NCBI GenBank assembly: GCA_050742535.1
Contig: JBOGIQ010000049.1
Span: 1 to 25,003, forward strand
Origin: Gp6-AA40 sp050742535
GTDB taxonomy: Bacteria > Acidobacteriota > Vicinamibacteria > Vicinamibacterales > UBA2999
Length of the DNA: 25,003 bases
Direction of reading: 5' to 3'
A model generated the notes under the pieces. That model ran no database searches and was not told the DNA's origin. It worked only from the letters and a program-made list of their open reading frames with translations. Both the position numbers and the translations under genes were made by a program. Of this stretch, positions 1 to 10,588 are shown one piece after another (the stretch's first letter is position 1; every line of letters starts with the position of its first letter).

Positions 1-1712
1 AGTACACGGTCGAGGGCTGGATCGATCGCTTCGAATCGTGGGTTCGGGGACTGCTCGCCAAGAGCGGCGCCGGCCAGGACGTCGGCAGCGAGCTGCTGGA
101 GGGGGCGACATTGATCGAACAGACGTATCCGCCGGCGCTCGAGCGGAGGCGGATGGCGTCGAGTCAGGACGACCAGCTGCTCGAGGTCGCTGATCTCCTC
201 CGCAGCAACCGGCCTCAAGCCGACCGCGTTTCCGCCGCCGCCGATCAGCAGCTGCGGGCACGGATGCGCGCCCGGCCCGATCGCCACGCGTCCACGATCT
301 ACGCACGCGTCCTGCGTGTCACCGTGGATCCGGTTCGCGCGCGCTCCGGAGCGTGGTACGAGATGTTTCCACGGTCCTCTACACCGGACCCGGCACGAAG
401 CGGCACGTTCCGGGAAGCCGAGGCGCGTCTGCCCGAGATTGCGGCAATGGGCTTCGACGTCGTCTACCTGCCGCCGATTCATCCTATCGGGCGTACGCAT
501 CGGAAAGGCCGCAACAACTCGCTTACGAGCGGGCCGGCCGACCCGGGCAGCCCGTGGGCTATCGGCGCGGACGAAGGCGGTCATACGGCCGTCGAACCCG
601 GACTCGGCACGCTCGGCGACTTCGATCGATTCGTCGACACCGCGTCCCACCTCGGGCTCGACGTCGCGCTCGACATCGCCTTCCAGGCGTCGCCCGATCA
701 TCCCTGGGTACGCGAGCACCCGGAGTGGTTCAGACATCGTCCCGACGGATCGATCAAGTACGCGGAGAATCCGCCGAAGAAATACCAGGACATCTATCCG
801 TTCGACTTCGAGACGGCCGATCGTGAATCGCTGTGGCTCGCGCTGCGCGATGTCTTTCTGTTCTGGATCGGCCATGGCGTGAAGATTTTCCGGGTCGACA
901 ATCCGCACACGAAGCCGTTCCGGTTCTGGGAATGGTGCATCGGAGAAATCAAGCGGACGCATCCCGACGCAATCTTCCTGTCCGAGGCGTTCACGCGTCC
1001 GAAGGTGATGCGCCACCTGGCGAAGGCCGGATTCACACAGTCGTACACCTATTTCACGTGGCGCAACAGCGCCGCCGAGCTGCGCGACTACCTGACCGAG
1101 CTCACCCGGACCGAGGTGGCGGAATATCTGCGGCCCAACCTGTTTGCGAACACTCCCGACATCCTGCACGAGTTCCTGCAACAGGGGGGCAAACCGGCCT
1201 TCGAGGTACGGCTGATCCTCGCCGCCACGCTCGGCGCGAGCTACGGCATCTACAGCGGATTCGAGTTGTGCGAGAACGTGCCGCTGCGACCTGGTTCGGA
1301 GGAGTACCTCGACTCGGAGAAATACGAGATCACGCTGCGCGACTGGAACCAGCCGGGCCACCTGAAAGAGCTGATCGCGCAGATCAACGCGATCCGGCGC
1401 GCGCATCCGGCGCTGCAGCAGAACGCCACGCTCCGCTTTCACGCCTGCAGCGCCGACGCGGTGCTCTGTTTCAGTAAATCGGACGGGGCGCACCGCGACT
1501 TTGTCTTTGTTGTGGCGAACACGACGCCGGCCCACATGCAGCACGGGTGGGTGGAGTTGCCGATTGGCGAGCTTGGTCTCGCGCCGGACACTTCGTACGT
1601 CGTCGAGGACCTGCTCGATTCGGCGACCTACACCTGGCGCGGGGCCCGGAACTACGTGCGCCTCGATCCGGCGGAGCGCATGGCGCACGTGTTTGTGATC
1701 CGGCACCCCTGA
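1..1712 (+). CDS. glgE: GlgE, alpha-1,4-glucan:maltose-1-phosphate maltosyltransferase (5' truncated by window)
   Basis: GlgE transfers maltose from alpha-maltose-1-phosphate to the non-reducing end of alpha-1,4-glucan in the cytoplasm (GH13 subfamily 3). The frame is open from base 3, and the first visible residues (YTVEGWIDRFESW) belong to the family's N-terminal region, so the real start lies outside the window. The 569 visible residues compare with about 660-700 for the family. The catalytic nucleophile Asp is in FRVDNPHTKP (codon 897-899) and the acid/base Glu is in FLSEAFTRP (codon 984-986). Both are intact, as is the upstream YLPPIHPIG strand. The stop lies 4 nt before the treS/maltokinase start, which suggests one operon supplying its own substrate. 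No branching enzyme gene (glgB), the usual partner, is visible, but it could lie upstream. The identification is firm. Confidence 0.96.
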   Translation, partial: YTVEGWIDRFESWVRGLLAKSGAGQDVGSELLEGATLIEQTYPPALERRRMASSQDDQLLEVADLLRSNRPQADRVSAAADQQLRARMRARPDRHASTIYARVLRVTVDPVRARSGAWYEMFPRSSTPDPARSGTFREAEARLPEIAAMGFDVVYLPPIHPIGRTHRKGRNNSLTSGPADPGSPWAIGADEGGHTAVEPGLGTLGDFDRFVDTASHLGLDVALDIAFQASPDHPWVREHPEWFRHRPDGSIKYAENPPKKYQDIYPFDFETADRESLWLALRDVFLFWIGHGVKIFRVDNPHTKPFRFWEWCIGEIKRTHPDAIFLSEAFTRPKVMRHLAKAGFTQSYTYFTWRNSAAELRDYLTELTRTEVAEYLRPNLFANTPDILHEFLQQGGKPAFEVRLILAATLGASYGIYSGFELCENVPLRPGSEEYLDSEKYEITLRDWNQPGHLKELIAQINAIRRAHPALQQNATLRFHACSADAVLCFSKSDGAHRDFVFVVANTTPAHMQHGWVELPIGELGLAPDTSYVVEDLLDSATYTWRGARNYVRLDPAERMAHVFVIRHP

Positions 1713-1716
1713 AGGG

Positions 1717-4998
<3,282 letters not shown>

Positions 4999-5018
4999 GG
5001 GCTCGTGTCTTGCACGCA

Positions 5019-5106
5019 GGCCCGGCTGAAGCCGGACACGGCGTCGATTCGTAGTGTCCGTTATCAGGCGGACGAGTGACGCGTAGTGTCCGCCTTCAGG
5101 CGAACC
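5019..5106. repeat. Cluster of three REP-like hairpin repeats
   Basis: The gap between the treS fusion and the YciE gene holds three related short palindromes. Positions 5051-5073 and 5083-5106 begin with GTAGTGTCCG and pair it with a (C)GGAC-type arm around a TTCA/ATCA loop. Positions 5019-5039 are a reversed copy (CCGGCTGAAGCCGG followed by ACAC). A fourth copy with the same GTAGTGTCCGCCTTC head lies at 7023. I infer a family of repetitive extragenic palindromes, which may also act as a transcription terminator after treS. Confidence 0.6.
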
Positions 5107-5139
5107 CCAGCCCCAACCACCCGCGATGAGGAGACTTTG

Positions 5140-5673
5140 ATGGCGATGCAGACGATCGAAGAACTGTTCGAGCACGAGCTTCGGGACATCTACTCGGGCG
5201 AACAGTCGCTGCTCGACGCCCTCGAGCAGATGGCCAACGAGAGCTCGGACCGCGAAATCAAGAAGGGCTTTACACAGCACCGGCGCGAAACGCAGGGACA
5301 GATCAAGCGGCTCGAGAAGGTTTACAAGGTGCTCGGCCAGAAGCCCAAATCGGCGTCGTGCCCCGGCATCGAGGGGTTGATCAAAGAAAAGAAGGCGCTG
5401 ATGCGCGAGAAGCCGTCCGACGAGCTTCTCGAGTTCTACAACATCGGGGCTGCGCAGAAGGTCGAGCGTTACGAGATCACGGCCTACGAAGGCCTGATCG
5501 ACATGGCCGAAAAACTGGGGATGGCCGAGGTCGTGGACCTCCTCGAGCAGAACCTGCAGGAGGAGGAGATGACGCTGAACCGGCTGAAGGCCATCGCGTC
5601 GGAATTCGACGTCACGGAGGAATCCGACGAAGAGATGGAGGACGAGGAGGAAGAGGAACGCGCGACGAAATAA
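5140..5673 (+). CDS. YciE/DUF892 family ferritin-like stress protein
   Basis: This 177-residue protein has the DUF892 (YciE/YciF) pattern. It opens with TIEELFEHELRDIYSGEQ and continues with HRRETQGQIKRLEKVY and a second helical pair around FYNIGAAQKVERYEITAYE and LLEQNLQEEEMTLNRL. The spaced Glu and His residues (ExxxxDxYxxE, H...ET, EryE..aYe, EE) are those of a four-helix ferritin-like fold. Family members are induced by osmotic, desiccation or general stress, but the exact activity is unsettled. ATG 5140 is chosen because GAGGAGA lies 5 nt upstream. The longer frame from 5086 would run through the REP repeat. The last 20 residues are an acidic tail (runs of E and D) beyond the domain. Its position after trehalose/glucan genes and before ku fits a desiccation or stress role. 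Confidence 0.88.
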   Translation: MAMQTIEELFEHELRDIYSGEQSLLDALEQMANESSDREIKKGFTQHRRETQGQIKRLEKVYKVLGQKPKSASCPGIEGLIKEKKALMREKPSDELLEFYNIGAAQKVERYEITAYEGLIDMAEKLGMAEVVDLLEQNLQEEEMTLNRLKAIASEFDVTEESDEEMEDEEEEERATK

Positions 5674-5682
5674 AGACGTCAG

Positions 5683-5713
5683 TTACGCCGGCGTGTCACG
5701 GTCCCGCTACAAT
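5683..5713 (+). promoter_or_regulatory. Putative sigma70-type promoter for the DUF2934 gene
   Basis: A good -10 box TACAAT (5708-5713) lies 12 nt before the ATG at 5726. A possible -35 TTACGC (5683-5688) sits 19 nt upstream of it, which is longer than ideal. The mRNA leader would be very short. This was found by eye only. Confidence 0.35.
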
Positions 5714-5725
5714 TGATGCTGCACC

Positions 5726-6049
5726 ATGGCGAAGAAGAATTCCCGTTCCGACAAATCCACGCCCCTGACCAACCTGCCGGCGCCCGAGCGGCGCCGGACG
5801 GCCCGCGCCGCGACGCGCAGCACAGCAACAACGCCTGATGCCCTGATTGCGGAGCCCGACGGCACGCCGGCCGTCGTACGCCACACCGCCGACGACACGC
5901 CGGGGCAAGGCGACGGACCGGTCACCACGACACCGACGTACGAACAAATCGCCGAGGCCGCTTATCACCGCTACCTCCAGCGCGGCGGCCAGCACGGCAG
6001 CGATTTCGACGACTGGATCGACGCGGAGCGCTCGCTCCGCTCGCGCTAA
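5726..6049 (+). CDS. Small DUF2934 domain protein
   Basis: This 107-residue protein has a basic, low-complexity N-terminal half (KKNSRSDKSTP, RRRTARAATRST) and a clear C-terminal DUF2934 motif, YEQIAEAAYHRYLQRGG...DFDDWIDAERSL. In this family the pattern reads 'iA.rAY..y..rG...gh...DWl.AE..l'. The function is unknown. Such proteins are common in Acidobacteriota and Proteobacteria and are often encoded near stress genes. The start codon has no obvious Shine-Dalgarno sequence, consistent with a short-leader mRNA from the putative TACAAT promoter. The last codons hold an 8-bp palindrome (GCGGAGCG/CGCTCCGC, 6023-6040), and a strong hairpin terminator follows at once. It is probably monocistronic. 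Confidence 0.8.
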   Translation: MAKKNSRSDKSTPLTNLPAPERRRTARAATRSTATTPDALIAEPDGTPAVVRHTADDTPGQGDGPVTTTPTYEQIAEAAYHRYLQRGGQHGSDFDDWIDAERSLRSR

Positions 6050-6055
6050 AAAAGC

Positions 6056-6150
6056 AGGCCTCAGGATTCGGGCCCAAGACCCAAGGGCTGGTCCAGGCGT
6101 AAGCCGCCTGATCCCTAGACCAGCCCTTCACCCTGAGGCCTGAGGCCTTT
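6056..6150 (+). terminator. Large nested hairpin with T-rich tail, between DUF2934 gene and ku
   Basis: Three concentric perfect stems are present: AGGCCTCAGG (6056-6065) with CCTGAGGCCT (6132-6141), AAGGGCTGGTC (6083-6093) with GACCAGCCCTT (6118-6128), and CAGGCG (6094-6099) with CGCCTG (6105-6110) around a TAAGC loop. The outer arm is followed by TTTTCCTT, so it looks like an intrinsic terminator for the DUF2934 gene. It ends only about 20 nt before the ku start, so it could also act as a leader structure for ku. Confidence 0.8.
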
Positions 6151-6171
6151 TCCTTGCAGAGGCCTCCGCAT

Positions 6172-7020
6172 ATGGCTCGTGCACTCTGGAAAGGCTCGCT
6201 CGCCTTCGGGCTGGTCAATATTCCCGTTGAGCTCCACACTGCCGTCCGCGACTCGCGGCCGCGGTTCCGCATGCTTCACGCCAAGGACAAATCACCGGTG
6301 AAGTTCGAGCGTGTGTGCGCGCGCGAGGGCAAGCCGGTGGCCTGGGAGGATCTGGTCAAAGGCTACGAGTATCAGAAAGGCCACTTCGTCGTTCTGAGCA
6401 AGGAGGACTTCAAGCAGGCCGCGCTGGAGAAGAACCGGACGGTCGACATCCGCAACTTCGTCAAGGGCGAAGAGATTGACGACCGCTTCTTCGAAACGTC
6501 GTACTACCTGACGCCGCAGAAAGGCGGCGAACGCTCCTATGCATTGCTCCGCGAGGCCATCCGGCAGACCGAGCTCGTCGGCATCGCGACGATCGTCCTG
6601 CGCGAGGCTCAGCACCTTGCGGCGCTGGAAGTGAAGGGCGACGCGATGGTGCTGACGATGATGCGGTATGCGGAGGAGCTGGTGGAGACCGACGAGTATT
6701 CGTTCCCTGCCGCCGGCAACATCCGGCAGCCCGAGCTGAAGATGGCGCGCACGCTCGTCGAGCAGCTGGCCGACACGTGGGATCCATCTCAGTACACCGA
6801 CGAGTACCGCGCCAACCTGATGAAGATCATCAAGGCGAAGATGAAGGGCAAGACCGTCGAACTGCACGAGACCGAGGAACCGCGCTCAGCCGAGGTGGTA
6901 GACCTGATGGAGCGGTTGCGGCAGTCGCTCGAGGGGACCGGCGCGCGGGCGCGGAAAACCGCGTCCACGCGCACCAAGAAGAAGACGGCCGCGCACGGAA
7001 AACGCAAGCGCGCGGCCTAG
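6172..7020 (+). CDS. ku: Ku, non-homologous end-joining protein
   Basis: Bacterial Ku binds double-strand DNA ends as a homodimer and recruits ligase LigD. This 282-residue protein has the family start MARALWKGSLAFGLVNIPVEL, the central Ku beta-barrel core (VARADG-type ring region, ELVGIATIVLREAQHLAAL) and the helical SYALLREAIRQTELVG segment. It ends in a Lys/Arg-rich tail (TRTKKKTAAHGKRKRAA), which is typical of bacterial Ku DNA-binding extensions. ATG 6172 is preferred, with AGAGG about 9 nt upstream. The upstream in-frame TTG at 6154 would lie in the terminator tail. No ligD is visible in the window. It converges on the TonB receptor gene through a 60-bp hairpin spacer. Confidence 0.95.
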   Translation: MARALWKGSLAFGLVNIPVELHTAVRDSRPRFRMLHAKDKSPVKFERVCAREGKPVAWEDLVKGYEYQKGHFVVLSKEDFKQAALEKNRTVDIRNFVKGEEIDDRFFETSYYLTPQKGGERSYALLREAIRQTELVGIATIVLREAQHLAALEVKGDAMVLTMMRYAEELVETDEYSFPAAGNIRQPELKMARTLVEQLADTWDPSQYTDEYRANLMKIIKAKMKGKTVELHETEEPRSAEVVDLMERLRQSLEGTGARARKTASTRTKKKTAAHGKRKRAA

Positions 7021-7022
7021 TC

Positions 7023-7081
7023 GTAGTGTCCGCCTTCCTCGTCCGCCGCAGCGCGGATCGCGCGAAGGCGGAAGGCGGACC
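7023..7081. terminator. REP-like hairpin acting as bidirectional terminator between convergent genes
   Basis: GTCCGCCTTCC (7028-7038) pairs perfectly with GGAAGGCGGAC (7070-7080), an 11-bp stem. It is preceded by the same GTAGTG head as the repeats at 5051 and 5083. It fills the whole gap between ku (+) and the TonB receptor gene (-). A terminator role is inferred from position. There is no long T run. Confidence 0.55.
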
Positions 7082-9243
7082 TAGAACCCTACGCGTATCT
7101 CGCCGACAATCTGCCGCCTCAGGATGTCGCCGAAGATGTGCTGCTGGACCTCCTGGTTGCCCAGGTTGACGGCCTTGATGCTCGTCGTCAGCCGGTCGCC
7201 CATCCAGCGCACGCCAAAGGCGCCGTTGACCAGCGTGTACGCGTCGGTCGTTCCCGCGTAGCGCACGTCGAGGACGTCCTGCCAGTAGGCCTCGTCGGTG
7301 ACATTCACCGACAGGTTGCCGAGGAACCGCCGGTAGCTGAAATCGAAGCCGGCGTTGAACCGGTTCTCGGCCGGCCAATTGATGTCGTTGATGCTCGTTC
7401 CCGCCGGCAGATCCCGGGCGACGGGCTTCCACTGGTACGAGTAGTTTGCGAACACGTTGACGTAGCGGTTCAGCGCCGTGTCCACGCTCAGCTCGATGCC
7501 CTTGTCTTTGACCTCGCCGAAGTTCAGATACGTGTATCGGGATGGCAGCAGGATCGGCGGGTTGAAATTGGCCAGCAGCGTCAGGATGCTGGTCGGCAGC
7601 GGGGCCGGCCAGGTGACCGGCGGTTGCGCCGCGCTGTAGAACGCGTTGGGCGTGAAGTAGATGCCGTCCTCGGTCCTGTTCCAGTACACCGCGGCGCTGA
7701 CGTTCACCTTGCGGACCGCGCCGACGTAGCCGAGCTCGAATGCGGTCAGCGTCTCCTGCTCCAGCGACTCGTTCCCGACCGCGCTGATCGGAAACACGAA
7801 ATTCGACAGCAGCGGATTCACGGCGCCCAGATTGATCTGGTTGAGGATCACCGTCTGGATGTTGTTGTTGATGAACGAGGGCGCCCGGAACGCGCGGTTG
7901 AACGACACGCGGAACGTCTGCGAGGCCGCCGGCTTGATCATGAACGTCGTCCGCGGTGAAAACACCGCGTCGTCTATCGACGAGAACTTGTCGACGCGGC
8001 CGCCGACCACCCAGCGGAAATGGTCGCTGAGGAAGATCTCGTCCTGGATGTAGGCGCCGCCCTCGTTGCGGTCGTCGCCGTTCGGCGCGAGCGAGATGTC
8101 GAACGTGTTGTGCCGGAAATTGCCGCCGAAGCTCAGGGCGTGCCGCGTGCCGATGACGCGGACGTCGCTCGCCTCGACGTCGAACGTCTTGGTGTCGAAG
8201 AGCAGCGGCAGGAACGCTCCGGTCGGTCCACGCGCCAGCAGGTTGATGGCATTGCCGTCCAGCATGTTGGAGAAGAAGGCAATCCGCCGCGCCCCTCTCT
8301 CGTAGCGGCCGGTGAAATACGTCATCCGCGAGTCGCTGTCGATGTCGAACGGGCCGACCCCGCTGTGGATGATGCCTTCCGTTCCGGCGACACCGCCGGC
8401 AAACGTCAGACGCCCGCGATTGCCCCCGGCGAAGTCGTAATCGACGCGCGCGTCGAACTTCGGCTGCGTGGTGCCGGTATTCCCCACGTCCGGATAGGGC
8501 GTCTGAAACTGGTTGGGGATGACGCCGAATGGCCGCGGGAGCGGATCCTGCGTGAAGTAGCCGGCGGACAGCTTGTACGACCAGCGATCGTCAACGGCCC
8601 GCGCATGCGATCCGTTCACGTAGAAGAGGGAGCCCATGTCCTCGTCGCGGCCGGTGACGTTGCGGTTGAAGGCGCCGGCGCCGATGACGACCGAGTTGCC
8701 TCCCGCGGTGGCGGCCAGCTCGCGCGGCGTTTTCGTGATGACGTTGACGACACCCGACATGGCGTTCGCGCCCCACACCGCCGACGCCGGACCGCGGACC
8801 ACCTCGATGCGCTTGATTTCGTTCAGGTTCGTCGGCACGAGGTCCCACATCACCATGCCGAAGAAGTCGAGATAGATGCTGCGGCCGTCCACCAGGGCGA
8901 GCTGCGAGGTGGCCAGCGTGGACGTCGCGCCGCGCGTGGTGAAATTCACGTCGCGCGCCGAGGTCTGCGTGACGTTGATCCCCGGCACCGCGCGCAGCAG
9001 GTCGCCCATGTTCGATCCGGGCGAGCTTTGCAGCGTCTGCGACGTGATCAGCGTGACGGCGGCCGGGGCGTTGATGAGCGCCTGTTCCGACCGCGACGCG
9101 GACACCACGACTTGCTCTTCGAACGTGGGGGCTTTTTCCTCCTCGGCGGGTGGCTGCGCCGGCGGCGACTGCTGGTTCCCTTGCGCGAACGCGGATCCCG
9201 CGCACGCGACCACGAAGATCCCGGCAAGCAGGCGAGCAATCAT
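7081..9243 (-). CDS. TonB-dependent outer-membrane receptor
   Basis: This 720-residue protein begins with a signal peptide (MIARLLAGIFVVACAGSAFA, cleavage likely before QG) and a Pro/Gln/Glu linker. A plug domain follows (about residues 45-165), with EEQVVVSASR, LLRAVPGINV, RGATS, the IEVVRGPASAVWGANAMSGVVNVITK strand set cut here into its recognisable pieces, and a 22-strand barrel ending in the terminal Phe of GEIRVGF. Such receptors import siderophores, cobalamin or sugars across the outer membrane using TonB energy. The substrate cannot be told from the sequence. The start at 9243 is supported by AAGGAGAG (9249-9256 on the - strand) and by the signal peptide. The longer frame to 9456 lacks such support. 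No TonB, ExbB or regulator gene is nearby. Confidence 0.94.
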   Translation of the reverse strand: MIARLLAGIFVVACAGSAFAQGNQQSPPAQPPAEEEKAPTFEEQVVVSASRSEQALINAPAAVTLITSQTLQSSPGSNMGDLLRAVPGINVTQTSARDVNFTTRGATSTLATSQLALVDGRSIYLDFFGMVMWDLVPTNLNEIKRIEVVRGPASAVWGANAMSGVVNVITKTPRELAATAGGNSVVIGAGAFNRNVTGRDEDMGSLFYVNGSHARAVDDRWSYKLSAGYFTQDPLPRPFGVIPNQFQTPYPDVGNTGTTQPKFDARVDYDFAGGNRGRLTFAGGVAGTEGIIHSGVGPFDIDSDSRMTYFTGRYERGARRIAFFSNMLDGNAINLLARGPTGAFLPLLFDTKTFDVEASDVRVIGTRHALSFGGNFRHNTFDISLAPNGDDRNEGGAYIQDEIFLSDHFRWVVGGRVDKFSSIDDAVFSPRTTFMIKPAASQTFRVSFNRAFRAPSFINNNIQTVILNQINLGAVNPLLSNFVFPISAVGNESLEQETLTAFELGYVGAVRKVNVSAAVYWNRTEDGIYFTPNAFYSAAQPPVTWPAPLPTSILTLLANFNPPILLPSRYTYLNFGEVKDKGIELSVDTALNRYVNVFANYSYQWKPVARDLPAGTSINDINWPAENRFNAGFDFSYRRFLGNLSVNVTDEAYWQDVLDVRYAGTTDAYTLVNGAFGVRWMGDRLTTSIKAVNLGNQEVQQHIFGDILRRQIVGEIRVGF

Positions 9244-9331
9244 CGATTCTCTCCTTCGTGCGGTTGGCCGTGTCGTGCCTGAAAGGGGTGCGAGCCAGAT
9301 GATACCGCTCACGCGGGTGTTTTGCTGGTCG

Positions 9332-9691
9332 TCACCGCACGGGTTTTGCGGCGTGTCGATGAAAAGTATTGCGAGATTTCCGCGATCCGCACCAACGCTC
9401 CCATGCGAGAGCGATAACGACAACGAGGACGATGAGCGGGAAAGGACCAAATCCATTCACCATCCATTGCTCAGCGGTCCACGCCGGCAACGCGACGAAC
9501 AGCCACGTCGGGCGATTCAGCGCGATCCACGCGACCAACAGGTCAACCGTGGACATGGCCGCATGCCGCCAAGGTGGATAACCCGGCCCATAGAGGAAAA
9601 TGTCGAACCAGAGCAGCACGAACCCGATAGCGTGGGCCATGGACCCGGCGGCAAACCCGATGGCGGTGATTCGGGAGACGGTCGGCTTCAA
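9332..9691 (-). CDS. Small integral membrane protein, function unknown
   Basis: I do not recognise a named family. The roughly 119 residues hold four hydrophobic stretches: AIGFAAGSMAHAIGFVLLW, STVDLLVAWIALN, WLFVALPAWTAEQWMV and PFPLIVLVVVIALAWERW. They are linked by short polar loops, followed by a basic C-terminus (RKSRNTFHRHAAKPVR), so it is probably a four-helix inner-membrane protein. The best start is a TTG codon at 9691 (reading MKPTVSRITAIG). The frame continues upstream to 9760, but that part is made of the palindromic repeat at 9706-9735 and looks non-coding. No convincing Shine-Dalgarno sequence is visible, so the N-terminus may have been altered by the repeat. It lies upstream of the TonB receptor gene on the same strand, 88 bp away. 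Confidence 0.65.
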   Translation of the reverse strand: MKPTVSRITAIGFAAGSMAHAIGFVLLWFDIFLYGPGYPPWRHAAMSTVDLLVAWIALNRPTWLFVALPAWTAEQWMVNGFGPFPLIVLVVVIALAWERWCGSRKSRNTFHRHAAKPVR

Positions 9692-9705
9692 TGCTGGTGC
9701 GCCCG

Positions 9706-9735
9706 GCCCTTCGACTCGCTCCGCTCGCTCAGGGC
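9706..9735. repeat. Imperfect palindromic repeat rich in CTCGCT/AGCGAG
   Basis: GCCCT (9706-9710) pairs with AGGGC (9731-9735) around TCGACTCGCTCCGCTCGCTC, itself partly self-complementary. It resembles the short GC-rich extragenic palindromes spread through many high-GC genomes. It lies at the outer left edge of the tRNA-bounded element and forms the false N-terminal extension of the - strand membrane protein. Confidence 0.4.
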
Positions 9736-9802
9736 TCCGGGCCGGTCTGTGGCTCGCCATGAGCGAGCCTGTCGTTCTGGTGCTCGCGACCGGCGAGTCG
9801 AA

Positions 9803-9848
9803 TGGTGCGCCCGGCAGGATTCGAACCTGCGGCCTTTGGCTCCGGAGG
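9803..9848 (-). other. Left attachment site: 3' fragment of tRNA-Arg(CCG)
   Basis: Read on the - strand, this is the anticodon loop (CTCCGGA), the 3' anticodon strand, variable loop, T arm, acceptor 3' strand and CCA of tRNA-Arg(CCG). The 5' half is missing, and at 9849 the sequence departs abruptly from the intact gene. It cannot make a functional tRNA. It is read as an att site displaced when the element entered the intact gene at 18826-18902. Confidence 0.85.
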
Positions 9849-9854
9849 GAAGCC

Positions 9855-9882
9855 TTGACGCGCGCCGACGCTCCCGTAGAAT
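9855..9882 (+). promoter_or_regulatory. Putative sigma70 promoter at the left end of the element
   Basis: TTGACG (9855-9860) and TAGAAT (9877-9882) are separated by 16 nt. This is the best -35/-10 pair seen in the window by eye. It starts 7 nt inside the att fragment and would drive the small gene at 9915 and the PBECR2-like/DUF2283 pair. Confidence 0.5.
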
Positions 9883-9914
9883 CGGGCTTCGGAGCCGCGC
9901 ACAGAGGGAGTCGA

Positions 9915-9989
9915 ATGATCAGGACCGTGGAAGCGATACTCGAGGATGCGCCAGGCGTGGTCGCACCTGCAGTAGATCCGTATCGGTAG
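9915..9989 (+). CDS. Very short ORF (24 aa), possible truncated antitoxin or leader peptide
   Basis: ATG 9915 has a strong ribosome site, GAGGGAG, 4 nt upstream, and follows the promoter at 9855-9882. The peptide opens MIRTVEAILEDAPGVV, which resembles the start of short antitoxin-like proteins of the 'MxxTVEAIxDexGxV' type, but it stops after 24 residues. It could be a truncated antitoxin or a leader peptide translated ahead of the next gene, whose GTG start is 9 nt downstream. Neither reading can be decided from the sequence. Confidence 0.35.
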   Translation: MIRTVEAILEDAPGVVAPAVDPYR

Positions 9990-9998
9990 GGTTGCTAC

Positions 9999-10311
9999 GT
10001 GCGCGTCCTAATCGACTACGAAGGCCGTGCAATCCGGCTGACATCCGAGCGCCAGAAGCACATCGTGCAGCACCCGGAGATGGTAGGCTTGGACGAGGAA
10101 CTCGTGCGCATTGGCGGCCCCGGAGCGCGTCGTCGTTTCGGTTACCGATGCGGACACACGGCTCTAATACCGATACTTGGTCCAGACACTCGTCGGGTCC
10201 AAGTACCTCTGCGTGGTCGCCAAGGTGCTGCCGACCGACGCCTTCGTGATCACCGCGTACTTTACGGACAAGGTAAAGAAAGGGCGTGTACTGTGGCCGA
10301 GCGCCGTCTGA
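9999..10311 (+). pseudogene. PBECR2-like nuclease-fold protein, frameshifted and with a stop
   Basis: The first part (GTG 9999, frame 3) reads MRVLIDYEGRAIRLTSERQKHIVQHPEM..LDEELVR. The match then continues in frame 1 from TTG 10111: LAAPERVVVSVTDADTRL, an in-frame TAA, then YRYLVQTLVGSKYLCVVAKV and LPTDAFVITAYFTDKVKKG to the stop at 10309-10311. The pattern 'rlT.eRw.HI..HPEm...PervvvS..D...r.yYRyl' is one I associate with PBECR2-type nuclease-fold proteins that sit next to DUF2283 genes; the family label comes from memory. Two lesions are visible: a frameshift at about 10110, and a TAA where a Tyr codon would be expected. It overlaps the DUF2283 start by 19 nt, as in an intact two-gene module. 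One indel and one substitution would restore it. Confidence 0.6.
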
Positions 10312-10499
10312 AGATCTGGTATGACCGCGAAGGCGATTTCCTCGAAGTCATGTTCGAGGACCGGCCCGGGTATTTCCGTGAGACTGCGAACGATCAGGTC
10401 ATGGAGAAAGTCGACGAGGCGGGACACGTCATCGGCTTCTCCGTGTTGAAGGTCAGCTCGCTGCAATCCGCTCCGCTGGAAGTCGCTCTTTCGCAGTAG
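10293..10499 (+). CDS. DUF2283 family protein
   Basis: This 68-residue protein starts at GTG 10293, with GAAAGGG 8 nt upstream. The sequence RLKIWYDREGDFLEVMFED...Y.RET.ND.V...VDEAGHVIGFSVL is the DUF2283 pattern (short beta-rich domain: 'YD.e.DvLyi.f', 'vde.GeivGieI'). The function is unsettled. In many genomes it is the partner of a small 'HI..HPE' protein, as here, and it may be the antitoxin-like half. It overlaps the end of the upstream broken gene, so it was probably translationally coupled. It appears intact while its partner is broken, which is the expected order of decay if the partner is toxic. Confidence 0.75.
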   Translation: MAERRLKIWYDREGDFLEVMFEDRPGYFRETANDQVMEKVDEAGHVIGFSVLKVSSLQSAPLEVALSQ

Positions 10500-10588
10500 C
10501 CACGTACGCAATGGCGATGGTCCCGGAGCGCCACACAGGCTCGACCCGAACCCAGCCCAGTGCCGAAATCGGCTCGGTGGACACCAGC

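Noticed and set aside
5086..5139. N-terminal extension of the YciE protein
   Set aside because: It crosses a REP repeat, while ATG 5140 has a perfect ribosome site and the family's N-terminus.
8020..9282. 420-codon open frame antisense to the TonB receptor
   Set aside because: The opposite strand encodes a complete receptor with signal peptide, plug and terminal Phe. The antisense product is a low-complexity Arg/Val/Asp sequence.
9692..9760. Extended N-terminus of the small membrane protein
   Set aside because: It consists of palindromic repeat sequence (RSPERAERVEG). The TTG at 9691 gives a protein-like start.
9803..9848. Functional second tRNA-Arg gene
   Set aside because: Only the 3' half is present; the acceptor 5' strand, D arm and 5' anticodon strand are missing.
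9999..10499. Single 166-residue protein joining the PBECR2-like start and DUF2283
   Set aside because: The fusion arises because the frameshifted upstream gene happens to stay open into the DUF2283 frame. The middle part matches nothing, whereas another frame restores the family match.
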